Shown: piece by piece, positions 11,614-23,614 of the stretch
Position numbering within the stretch: position 1 is the stretch's first letter
How the letters are laid out: each line of letters starts with the position of its first letter
NCBI GenBank assembly: GCA_034766995.1
Contig: CM068313.1
Span: 3,573,404-3,637,403, forward strand
DNA length: 64,000 nucleotides
Reading direction: 5' to 3'
DNA from: Acanthacorydalis orientalis
Lineage: Eukaryota; Arthropoda; Insecta; Megaloptera; Corydalidae
Translations under genes and position numbers: made by a program
Notes under the pieces: generated by a model
What the model saw: only the letters and a program-made list of their open reading frames with translations
Database searches by the model: none
What the model was told of the DNA's origin: nothing

Positions 11614-13963
11614 ATGACGTCTGGAATGCATCCAAGAAACATATTTCAAAATCCTCCTGATTTTAAAAAATTGGCCCTATTGTATCCAGAATTTAAGCAA
11701 CATGTTAAATTGGTACATAAAAATGTAAAAAAAGAACCTATATAAATTTTATTTTGTGACTTGGATATTTTTTAGGACGCTACAGGAAATGTTCAATATA
11801 ATTTTAAAGACCCTGAAGCCTTAAGAACTTTTTCGACAATTTTACTTAAACATTTTTTTTCACTGCATGTTGTTATTCCAATGAATACTCTTATTCCTAC
11901 AATACCTTTAAGATTAAATTATGTTCTTTGGCTTCAAGACTTAGCTGATTATATAAAATTAGAAGATGAGAAAGTATCTGTTCTCGATATCGGCAAGTAT
12001 AAAAGTATGCATCAATGTATATTTATTATTTTACATATATATCAAATGATTAGGGACAGGAGCATCGTGCATATATCCATTATTAATGGTGAAGTTAAGA
12101 AATTGGAAAGTTCTAGGTATAGATACTTGTGTTGAAAGCATATCAAATGCGAGTGAAAACATCAAACGGAATAATATGGAAAAAAGTATCGAAGGTGTTT
12201 AAATGTATTGAATTTTTATAGTGAAATGAATGCTGTTTTTAATTTAAATGTCATTTCTTTCATTAGTTGAATATGTAAAGTCGAGTAAAATACTTTCGGA
12301 TGTACTGTCTTCAAATGATCGCCAGTTTGTATTTTGTATGTGCAATCCACCGTTTTATGATTCCTGTGAGAAAAATAAAAAAAAACGACGCAGAAATCGT
12401 CCACCTCCTAATAACGGTTCTTCAGGGAACTCTGAAGAATTGTGTACTCCTGGCGGAGAAGTAGTTTTTATAAAGAAGTTAATTGAAGAGAGTACGGCGT
12501 TGAAAAATAAAGTTCGGTAAGGACTGACCGTTACATTTTAAAAAGACGCTTCAATATTTTATGAATAAATGTGTTTTTTACTTTTTTAATTCCTTCTCAT
12601 CCCATTTTATTACCATTAATTAATAATTTAATTTTAATTGAGGTTTTAAATGTGAAAATAAGGTAATAGGTTTTATTAGTTTAATAGTTCATTAAAGATT
12701 TATATATTTAAATCATATAGATTTATTGCAGGGTTTATTCTACAATGATCGGACATAAAAGTAGTGTTTTTCAATTACTGGATGTGTTTAAAAAATTGGA
12801 AGTAAACAACATATTACAAACAACTTTCATTCAAGGAATAACAACTAGATGGGCGATCGCATGGACATTTGATGATAATATAAATTTATCAAACGGACCA
12901 TCAACAGTATGTCCTAAGAAAAGTACTCACAAAGAATTAAAGATGACGTATTTTATTAAAAATATTGAAAATGCTCTTGAATTACAAAAACATATTGAAA
13001 ATATTTTATTAGAACTAAAGGTATTGCTTTATTATTTTAATGAGTTGTTGGTATTGTTTTTTAATATATAAATTATTTTAGACAAGTCATGAAACTCTTT
13101 ATGTCAATAAAAAATTATGTGAGATTAAAGTAAAAGCAAAAAAGGATACATGGTCACATGCCAGACGAAGACGTAGAGAGGAGGCTCGTAAGAAGTCATT
13201 CGAGCAGCTATTACACGGTCTGTCGATTGAAATCGATAAATTAAAGAATAGTATAAATTGTACTGATTCGAATAGAATGTGTGAAAATATAGAAACGGAT
13301 TTTATACGAATTGAAAAACTGACACAAACATACGACAACAAGCACGCCATTCGACAACATAGCGAATTGAAGAATGCAAATGACATTTTTAAAAACAATC
13401 TAGAAAAATTTAAATCGTGTGAAAATGTGAAAGATATCCATCCAAATAAACATAATAATTCTGAAAAGGATTTTGATATAGAACAAAGTACCGAATTGGA
13501 AAATGTGACCATTCAGAATATCATAAAACAATATATTCAGAATCTTGAAAGTATTATTAAAAAACCGAATTATACTCAGAATTGTAATATAAACGAGAAT
13601 AATCCTAGTACATCAAAATTATGTTCAAGTGATATCAGTAATGAAATTTCTACTTCTTGTTCTGGAAGACAATCAGATATTTCATCAGAGAAACGAGTGA
13701 TCGAAAGTGATGTTAGTAGTACATCAAAAAGGTTTAAACATTGTCATTATGAAGATATAAATGACATGGAAAAATCTGAAAGAAATGATGGTAATAAAAA
13801 TGATGATTATCTTATTGAATTGTCGATAATGATAAGTAAAAATGATGATTGTATAAAACTTACATTCATCCAAACAAACGGGGACAAAACTAATAATGTA
13901 CTTTGTACTTTATATAACTATATTATAAATAATATTAAAAAAATTGAAAACTCCGCTAGTTAA
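11614..13963 (+). CDS. METTL16: METTL16-type RNA N6-adenosine methyltransferase
   Basis: Six exons: 11614..11712, 11776..11992, 12054..12194, 12267..12516, 12732..13020 and 13082..13963; 625 aa. The N-terminus (MHPRNIFQNPPDF..LALLYPEFKQHV, then NFKDPEALR, IPTIPLRLNYVLW) matches METTL16. The SAM-binding motif is DIGTGAS at 104-110 and the catalytic NPPF at 179-182 lies within CMCNPPFYD. The KGR-like loop is replaced by a Lys/Arg-rich KKKRRRNRPPP stretch, and GGEVVFIKKLIEES and GITTRWAIAW follow. The family modifies U6 snRNA and SAM-synthetase mRNA hairpins. The C-terminal third is Asn/Ser-rich with a final VCR/KA1-like segment (LCTLYNYIINNIKKIEN), like the vertebrate LCTYIRNQIF end. Intron 2 requires a GC donor (GCAAGT) at 11,993. 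The protein is longer than human (562 aa) because of the low-complexity linker. Confidence 0.93.
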
Positions 13964-14309
13964 AATTATAAAATCTTTCTGTAAATATATATTTTTTAAA
14001 TAAAATTAAAAGTTTTTACTTCAAAATGGATTGATTTACAACAAATAAGTACAGGATCAGTGAGCACATAAACGATAAATTACTTTTAAGTTAATGTAAC
14101 ATAAAATGTTATCTCTTCTATCTTTGGAGATTTCTAAATATTTCTGCCAGAGAAGTTATGTATAAATAAAGTATTAATATAAACTCTAATCTACTGTAAA
14201 GTCTTATTTTAAATTAATAACTATTGATTTTTATAATTTAATTAAAATGAAGTAGAGGTACTAATTGTATTTGAAATATGAATTTTAATTAAAAGAAATG
14301 TTACAATTT

Positions 14310-14525
14310 TGACACTGGCTGAATTCATTTTTACAAATTTCTGATAAACTCACAATTTTCTGACCAAGGTACAGAAAGATCTGATGTTTACCTTGGTCTG
14401 CATTTCTCTAAAGATAAGTGGTATCACCACTGAAATGCAACAATACTCGATGGTTTCATGAACAATTTTTACTAGTTTTTTTTAATGGTTTTTGGTACAA
14501 AAAAAGAATCAGTTTGTAGAAACAG
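14310..14525. repeat. dispersed foldback-family fragment
   Basis: This fragment contains the family hallmarks: GACACTGGCTGAATTCATTTT near its left end, an ACCTTGG..TCTCTAAAGATAA..GGTATCACCACTGAAATGCAACAA core, and a degraded right arm (GGTTTTTGGTACAAAAAAAG). The core resembles 63,650-63,720 (CTTAGTTCTCTGAAGATAAT..CCATCGAAATGCG) and 34,695-34,745. It is non-coding. Confidence 0.5.
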
Positions 14526-14564
14526 AAATTTATTAACAATCAAAAATATCCTTTTGATTAAATC

Positions 14565-14972
14565 ATAAACATTTAAATTATTTGAATATATATATTCATG
14601 TAAATATATTAAAATTTAATTAAATAATTTAATCATAAGTGTTAATATTTTATTATTATTACTTTGTGTATGTTTAAATTTAATTTAATTATGAAATATG
14701 AAAAAAATGAATCAAAAATTTAATATTTTCATCAAGGATGTAATTTATTTCAGTTATCTTTTGTATATGAAAAAATCTAAATGCAAGATTGTTAATTAAT
14801 TTACCTCAATAATAAAATTCTGGAAGTCATAAATGATTATTTGAAGTAGAGTATATATTTCAGAAATTGTTTAAAGATGAAATAATACACACTTATAATA
14901 AAAAAATGAATTAATTTTCAATAAATCAATAATATTGATAAATAATTAAAAATAGTATTTTTTATATAAAAA

Positions 14973-15019
<47 letters not shown>

Positions 15020-16190
15020 TTTCTATATTAAAAAAAATAGTTATTTTAAAGTTTTTCAACATATATCTGTGTTAAGAAATAAGTTTAAATAAACTCAAAT
15101 ATTTATTTTTTTAATGAGGGCTTAAAGATAAGAATGAATTTGATAACCAATGAACAGGTCAGTGATATAATAATGAATGTAAACAAGTCTGCTTTTAATT
15201 AAGAATTTTGGCTTTGAAGTACATAAAAAGCGAACATATTGCTGTTAGCTTCAACAAACCCTGGTTTTAATTTTATAATTATTTTATTTTTGTTCATGTA
15301 TAAAATCTATTTAGATAAAAGTTTGTGGTTGCGAAAATAAATGGCACGAATTTATAAATAGAACCAGGTAAACCTGAGTGATAGAGGATTAAATGATAAA
15401 ATTGATTAAATGATAAACATATTTAAACTATTTAAATATATATTTTTATGTAAAAATATTGAAATTTAATTGTAACTTAATATTTTATAATTATTTCATT
15501 GCGTATGTTTCAATTTAATTCGATTATGAAATATGTAAAATCGAAATCAAAATTTAATATTTTTGTCAAGGGTGTTATTTATTTCAGTTATCTTTTGTAT
15601 ATGAAAAAATCTAAACGTAAGATTGTTAACTAATTTATCTCGATAATAAAATTATGGTTTCATATTTAAATCATAAGTGATTATTTGAAGTAGAGTATAC
15701 ATTTTAGAAATTGTTTGGAGATAAAATAATTCACAATTACTCAATTACTTATAATCAAAAAAAAATGAATTAATTTTCAATATATCAGTAGTATTAATAA
15801 ATAATTAAAAATAGTATTATATATATATATATATATATATATTTCTATATTAAAAAAGAATTTTTCAACATATATCTGTGTTAAGAAATAAGTGTTAATA
15901 AATTTAATTCAAATATTTCTTTTTTTAATGAGGGTTTAAAGATAAGAATGAATTTGATAACCAAGAACAGGTCAATGATATAACAATTAATGTAAACAAG
16001 TCTGCTTTTAATTAAGATTTTGGCTTTGAAGTTCATAAAAAGCGAACATATAACAGCTTCAACAAATCCTGGTTTTAATTTTATAATTATTTTATTCTCG
16101 TTCATATATATAGTCTATTTAGATAAAAGTTAATGCGGAAATAAATCGTACGAATTAGCAAGTAGAACCAGTGAAACTCAAGTGATAAAG
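14565..16190 (+). repeat. two-copy diverged tandem duplication, unit about 810-835 bp
   Basis: Copy 1 runs about 14,565-15,395 and copy 2 about 15,400-16,190. Shared landmarks recur in the same order: CAGTTATCTTTTGTATATG at 14,752 and 15,586; TATCTGTGTTAAGAAATAAG at 15,063 and 15,871; and AACAGGTCA..TGATATAA near 15,153 and 15,966. Each copy also carries its own (TA)n tract. Copies differ by many substitutions and small indels, so the duplication is not recent. No coding potential is seen. Confidence 0.85.
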
Positions 16191-16418
16191 AGGATAACTA
16201 CCTATGCTAGTGATCATAGATTGCTGGTGATAATGAGATAATTTAATGTGTAGATGCTATTCACAGTCGTTTTAATCATTTTTTTCAAGAAGATTGACGT
16301 TGTGTTTGACATTTGCATTGTTCGAAGTTAGTGCAATGAGTATATTATAGTGTTTCTTGTACATACTTAAAAATGATTTATATATTCTGACTGATGTGCC
16401 ATACAACATTTATTAACA

Positions 16419-16499
16419 ATGGTATCGATAATCAAGAATCAGCTGTTGAAACATCTGTCCAGGTGCTTATGTACAACGAGCTTATTTTATTTTCGCTCG

Positions 16500-16580
<81 letters not shown>

Positions 16581-19500
16581 TTTTGAATATAATGTATTTA
16601 ATATCTTGACATTTTCGTTTCTTGTTCTTAATTATTATTTTTTATTCATATGATTAAATTTCATACTATTTTTTTGTTGTATTTTTAATTGACTCGAAAA
16701 TCTGTATGTAAGAAATGTATGTTGCAAGAGAAATTAAATCTCCTATAAATCAGTTGTGCTTATGATTATTTTTATTTATTTGCAATTAGTATGTTATTAA
16801 ATTACTGAATATTTTTTTAGGTTCTGTAAAAATTTATCAGCTGATAAAATAAATCTTAGCACATTTAAAGGAGAAGGAGAGTTGAATAATCTTCAATTAG
16901 ATGAAATTGTTTTGACTGAATTATTAGAATTACCGTCTTGGTTACAATTAACTCACGCTTGGTGTAATAAAGTAACATTTCGTATACAATGGACTAAACT
17001 AAAAAGTGTTCCTATACACCTGGTAATTGAGTATATATTTCTTGAAGTAGTTGTATCAAAATATGTAAATAAAATATGTCGATATTTTTACAAATATATT
17101 AATCTAAATTCGAGTAAAAAAATGTTTACAGCTTCTCGATGAAGTACACATAGAAGTTGAAACATGTTCAGAACTTCGATCTATGTCATCGCAAGGTAGT
17201 CTTTCTTCTTATGTCGGCACACCAGGAAAATATAGATTTATTCATAAAGTAATCGATGGGATAACCGTTATCGTTAACACTGTTTGTGTGACTTTTAAGA
17301 GTCCCGCGTTCATGGCATCTGTTCAGGTACTTTTTTATTTTATAATTTCAAATGTTTATGTATCCGAGTGATATGATCTATGGTTGTTTGATATAGGTGT
17401 ATTAGTCTAATTTATATCATTAATATAATTCTCAGATGTCAAGAATAGTGGTTGAATCCGTATCACCGGAATTCGGTCGTGTTGAACTACAAAGAACGCG
17501 GATTAAAGACAGTGAAAAGGGTCAACTTTTGATATTTAAAGAAATAGTATGGCAGACTGTACGGATCGAAGCTAAGTCGACTAAAGATCCTAATCTCGCA
17601 CCGCTCCGATTAATAACCAATCAAGCTAGGTGTAGAATAGTGATAAAAAAACGCATATCAGGTACTGAACGTTTGATTTTTAATATTTCTCGCACATATA
17701 ATGGGTCCGAATTATTTCATCGTGTTCGTTTGTTTTATAGATTGTTTCGTGATGGGTTCTCGATTGGTTTTAATTTTGGACGACTTGCTGTGGGTTTTAA
17801 CCGATTCTCAGTTGAAAGCGGCGTTACATTTCTTAGATTCATTAGCAGGTTTAGTACAGAAAGCAACGGAAGTTACGAGAAAAGCAAAAGCAGCCAGGAA
17901 ATTAGAGGTTTATTGCTTATAAATTTATATCTATTAAAAAAATGATGAAAAGATTGAATATAATTATCACTTTCTTGTCGAACTACAAATTAATGTTCAC
18001 TTTAGGCTTTTCTTTTATTTAGGTTCTCCCAGAGTATAGAGCACAGATTTCTCAGCAGGCTCGAGTGAAGGATCAGACGTCAGACATATCAAAAATTTTT
18101 AAAAGACACGACGTCGTAGAAACTTCGTATCATTTTTTGTCTCAGCGTATCGACTTACATTTGTGCGATGATCCGGGAGGTATCTATGTTTTTCTGATAT
18201 TTATATGTAAGATAGAATCGGATACTAAATTAACAATAAAAATTAATATCTTAATATTTCTTTCATTTTTAAAACACCGAAAAAAAGTTAACTTTGAAAT
18301 TTATCGCGACGATATATAATAATTTATTTCTAGACGGCCGTTCGTGTCATCCGGAGCTCAGCGAAGGCGGTGCACTGCAAATAAGTGTTCAACATTTCCA
18401 AGTAGATTTTTATCCATATCATCTTGCCATCGGTGATCGTAAACATTGGCCGGCGTACAGAGACACTAACACAACTCTCACTCAGTGGTTAGAACAGGCA
18501 CTCAACTCGTTTCGAAATACATTCATGGATCTGATAGATTCAGGACGACCGCAACACTCGGTGCTTGCACGATCGCATCCTATAGCTCAGGTTCGTTTGA
18601 ATATTTTATAATTTGCTTTTAATACAGATCGAATATTTTATATATTTTATCGTTCGAATACAGCAAACGTCTATGAATAGTAGTGGAGAATCTTTATTGA
18701 ATTCTACTCAGCACCAATCTCAGGACACTATGAAGAAAAATACAAACACTCAACCTAGCGGCAATCCTGTAAAAAATCACGTTCTCAATGAATTAGCAAA
18801 ACTTATGACATCTTGCATAATTCTCCGTGTGCAAGACTTCTCGTTATATAAAGTAACCACAACGAAAAAGCAAACGGCTAAAGAGTTTATTTCAGGTGAG
18901 TATCGCAGTGTTATGGCGTGCACTCAAATCCGAAAGGAAACGTTAGTTATTTATAAGTTTAATTGTGTCGTTTCGAAAGTCTAATCTGTAAATGAAATAC
19001 AAAAGAAATATTACAAATGAATAAATATTTTTTTTTATAATTTTATACTTTCTTTTAACTCAGCCCAACATAAGAGGAAAGACAGAGGCTATTCCACGAC
19101 AGGTAGTTGCTAAAATAGAAACGTTACACGATTAGTGAACGGAGAACGTACACACTCAGTTCCGCTATGTACGTTCTCTGATCAGTGTTGTGTTCGTTAA
19201 ATTCACAAAAAAAATGTATTATTTAGCAAATCGTGCATGTTTAGTGAGGCATGTGAGATTATAGAATTTCATGCTTTAATCCACAATATAATTATGCCAT
19301 TCGATATCGATAGATTGACTTTTAGTTGTTTCATTTATTAAAAAAGACTATCGTTTATGTATGTTTACGTGTGTAGATTTATATATTGAGTTCACTTATT
19401 TATTGTCATGTTTACAGGAGATAGAGATAGATACTCGTTACCGGAAGAAATGCCGATATTTCATGCAGAATTTACGTATTACTACTATCCTGGAGATTCG

Positions 19501-22500
19501 CCGTTTCCATGTGAGTTTGCTACGGTATGATTAACGTGCACGTTTACACACTTTTCGTAACGTATATGTTTATTTCTAGTGCCTCCGCCGAAGTTCTACG
19601 TTCAGTTAAATCCGATTCAAATTCATTTTGATGTAGATAGTTGTTTATGGGCTAATTCTTTTGTATTAAATTTATATCAGTCTTTATTAGCTGCAAAAAC
19701 TGATATATCATCTTCTAATTTAATGTATATCGATGTTAAGATAGAAGCCATCATGCCTAGGGTATGAACATCGATTTTGAAGATTTCGTACATTTCAGTA
19801 CTAACGAATATTTGTTTGTAGATAATATTCGAATGCCATACAGATCATCCTAATCAGCGCGATCGACCAAAATCATTACATATACAAATTTCGAGAGCCT
19901 TATTGACGAACGTACGTAGTATAGAGCAGGCTTCACGAGCCGATCTAGCGAAATGCATAGATTCGTGTCATTCCGGTTCCTTGTTTTTCGGATCGGAATT
20001 TCCATCTCTTCGATCTGATTTTTACGTAGTCACCGATAAGTTCTTAAAGCACGTGGCGTCGACCGATAACGTACGCCCGTCGCCTACCAGTTTGTTTTAT
20101 AACACGATGTACGATCTATTGAAACAGCTGAGCAGAGAATTGTTTTGGACCGAAGCGAAAGACGTATGGTGTATTCATTTGGACCCGATCTGGGGTGATT
20201 TCTTCGGTACGAGAGCCGTGGGAAATAACAGACCGATACCGTTCCTGGATTCGTTTCCTCTCACTCTATGGGTTCACGTGGAAAGTTTAGATACGAGATC
20301 GACGTGTCAAGGATCTACCTCGAACGAACCTCACGTCGCGGATATTCATTGTTTAGCGAACGTTTCAAATCTAGTCAGTGTACAGATTAACCACTATCAA
20401 TACCTGTTCCTGTTGCGACTGACCGAAGAGGTTTCTGAACTGGCGACGTTTTTAAGTTTCGATTCGAATAGAATTTTGAAGAAGAAAACCGGAAGTTCGA
20501 TAGTCGTCGGAGCTGTAATTCCACAAGTCGAAGTTAGTTTGGTCATGCCTTCTCAGTGTCCCGGGAAAGAATCGTCCGGTGGAGATCTTGAATCGGTGTT
20601 ACCGGATTCGTCTAGTATCGCCGACGATTTAATGACCGGTATTTAAAAAATTCTCATTTCGAGGATTATTTTTTGTATTTTGTTTTTAAGTAATATTTGG
20701 GTTTCTGTTTTGATTAATTCAGCAATGAATATAATGTATTTTAAGTTAATGACTAATATTTAAGGAAAGTTAGTTTGAATTAATAGGTGTTGATCTATGA
20801 CTAAAGTACCTGCTCTAGAATTATTTATAAATAAAATATTAAATAATCTTGTGGTTTTCTTTCATGAATTTTTCTTATTTCTCATATAAAAATAATCGTA
20901 GGCGGGCCGAATCAGTATCAGTCTACGGCAGCGTCTTCGTTTCACATGGATTCTACCGAAAGTCGAAAAGTCACGATGTTCGGTAATACTCCTGTCAATG
21001 AAGTACCTTCTTCGATGTCGGTGGAATTCGCTTCACCTGAAGATATTCAGACGAATTTCAGTTCTGTGCCAAAACCATCGAACGGAGTGCTCGCAGGAAA
21101 ACCGATACCCTCGCAACCTTTTTCCAATATTAGTATATCGAAAGACATCAATGCCGGTAAATCTAATGTTGGAATAATAAAAAATGTATAATATTAGATC
21201 AACAACTATATAGTTATGTAAATAGAGTCTATTGTTATTTACAGGATTGAACACTATGAAGAAGGGCTTCAGTAGCCTAATGACATCGATAGATTCTGCA
21301 TTAAAACCTGGCCTGGACGATGCGAGCGATACTACGTCTATTAGGAGTGATGTGAGCTCTGACAGTGATAATTATATCGTTGTAAATATGTTGGAGTCGA
21401 TGGGTGGAACCGCAGAGTGCAGCGACGCAATGTTTAGAATAAGCGACGATATAGTGCACGTGAAAGCGAGTGCCGTAGAAGTTGCGAGCGAAGTTATCGA
21501 AGACGAAAACAGCATAACCACGCCTAGTGAACATTCGTTGGCTAGTTCGTATAAAAGGAGAGATATAGTAAGTGATGACGATTCGAGTTCTATTTTTACG
21601 AGGCCGTGATACATGATCGTTCACGAGCGAGTCGATGCACATATGATAATTTACATAGTGCGATTTCTTTTGTAAGGTATCGATGGCGACGTTTAAGTTA
21701 GGAAAAGTCGAATTTATACAGCAGTCCCATGACTTGGTATCATCGATGAAGGTTCAGATCTCGAATATTAAATGTGACGAGTGTGGATCGATTCCATGGG
21801 ATGAGTTTCAGGTATATTATGTACATTTTGCCAATTTGAAAGTTCCATTTTTTTATACAATTTCAGGCTATATCTGTTTTAAAATTTTTCAAATTATATT
21901 TGTCCATCTTGTTTACACACCAGCTTTCTCTATGTTTAACAAATATTGTTTTCTTTTTTGACAAAGAGCATTGTAATATTTTAATTACATGAGTGGATTC
22001 AACATTGTTTATAAAAAATAGAGAATAAAAATAATATCGACAAGTAGTACTTGTTGTTTGTTTCCAGGAAGGTCGATTTTCATTTTGAATATATATGTAT
22101 ATATTGCTTTTAAAATCTTGGAAGAAAAAGATGAGTCGGTGTTCGGTACGAAAAAAAAAACATTGAATTCGTATGTCTTGTACAGAATGTTCGTCTGAAA
22201 AATCGATTTAGTTCATTTAAGAGTAATTTGTTATTTTATTCCTGTCTTATATGCGTAGCTTATTTTTTATAAAAAATCGTTGTATCCATTCACGTTTGAT
22301 TTTTGAATAATTGGATAATGTATAACACATTATCATTTTTGACTGACCTTTTTTTGCATGCCTTCTCCTGAGTCTTTTGACTGAATGTTTTTATGTGGCA
22401 CTTGGCAGGCCAAAGTGAAGGTATTGGCAGTCTTTTTTAAACTCATTTGCATCTTGTAGATGGTATGATGTAGTTTAGATGTTACGACTTTCAAAGTATC

Positions 22501-23426
22501 TCTATTGTTAGTGATATAATTATAAACATGTTACGTTTAAACATCGACTTATGCAATGGTTTTAAATAAAAATAGTTTGTACTGTAAGATTATATTTCCT
22601 TAACTGTATGTTTTAACGGTATTTATAAATAAGACAGTACCAAAATAACACATTTCTGTTATATATATACATATATAAGTAGTACAAAAAAAATGTAATA
22701 ACTGTTTGGTAATGTTATCACTTATATACGATTATAACCTCAAACGAATACCAGTTTCATTGAACACCTTTCTGTCGATCCATCCTTAACACACTGTGTA
22801 GTCATGATTGTTATAATAACTGTTTATAAAATATCATAAGTTGTAGTTCATACAATAATATTACATTTTATTCATAAATTGAAAACATTTATTCACAGTA
22901 AATATAGTCTAGTGAATCTGGCTAAAATTCAGGCCTATCTTTGGATCAGAATGGACAATCTAATTGTGGTTCTGGGATGTTGGAGGGTTTGTCTTTTTTT
23001 CATGCTGGCTACTACAGCGTAAAGTCTGATAGTTTACAAAAGTCTAATTGTACTCTAGACAACCCACCCTCCATTGCACAACAAGAATTAGGTTGTATAT
23101 TCTGATGCAATATTCTACTTCCAGATCCACTGGACAAATATTCGAGTGATCATCGTCATACAAAAATAGCACAAAAACACACGTTTGTTTTAACACAGTT
23201 TGATAATTTTTCAAATACAAGTACACAATTCACGAAACAAATAATATAGTATATCACATATTTGTGAATGTAACAGTTAGCTATCGGTTTAGAAAGAATC
23301 CGTTTGTTTAAAATCGAGAGAAGTTTAAAGATGTAATAAAGTTAAAATGTCTTATTTTATTGAAAATGACACTCATTTATTCATTTTTGTAATTGTATTG
23401 ATATCTGTATTTTTTCCTTTATTCTA

Positions 23427-23496
<70 letters not shown>

Positions 23497-23578
23497 TTAA
23501 TATATGAACGTTCTTGTGCTATATCTTATTTTCATGCACATTTCTGCAATTTCACAAAGTATTAAGCATATTTTCAAG

Positions 23579-23614
<36 letters not shown>

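Larger units (their letters stand above)
13964..16418. other. METTL16-BLTP3 spacer, mostly repeats
   Basis: This spacer separates two genes in the same orientation. It begins with METTL16 3' UTR (AATAAA near 13,999). It then contains a dispersed-repeat fragment (about 14,310-14,525), an 830-bp tandem duplication (about 14,565-16,190) and the probable BLTP3 promoter or leader (about 16,200-16,418). No independent gene is supported. Confidence 0.55.

Noticed and set aside
11953..12135. Alternative METTL16 ending after KLEDEKVSVLDIGKYK
   Set aside because: Reading through the GC-AG intron, or using the GT four bases on, truncates the protein before the catalytic NPPF, whereas the downstream exons are intact and conserved.
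13099..13512. 137-codon minus-strand ORF
   Set aside because: Antisense to the METTL16 last exon; hydrophobic composition arises from the AT-rich complement.
21033..21642. Minus-strand ORFs of 73-113 codons
   Set aside because: They are antisense to BLTP3 exons with CpG-rich codons and have no family resemblance.
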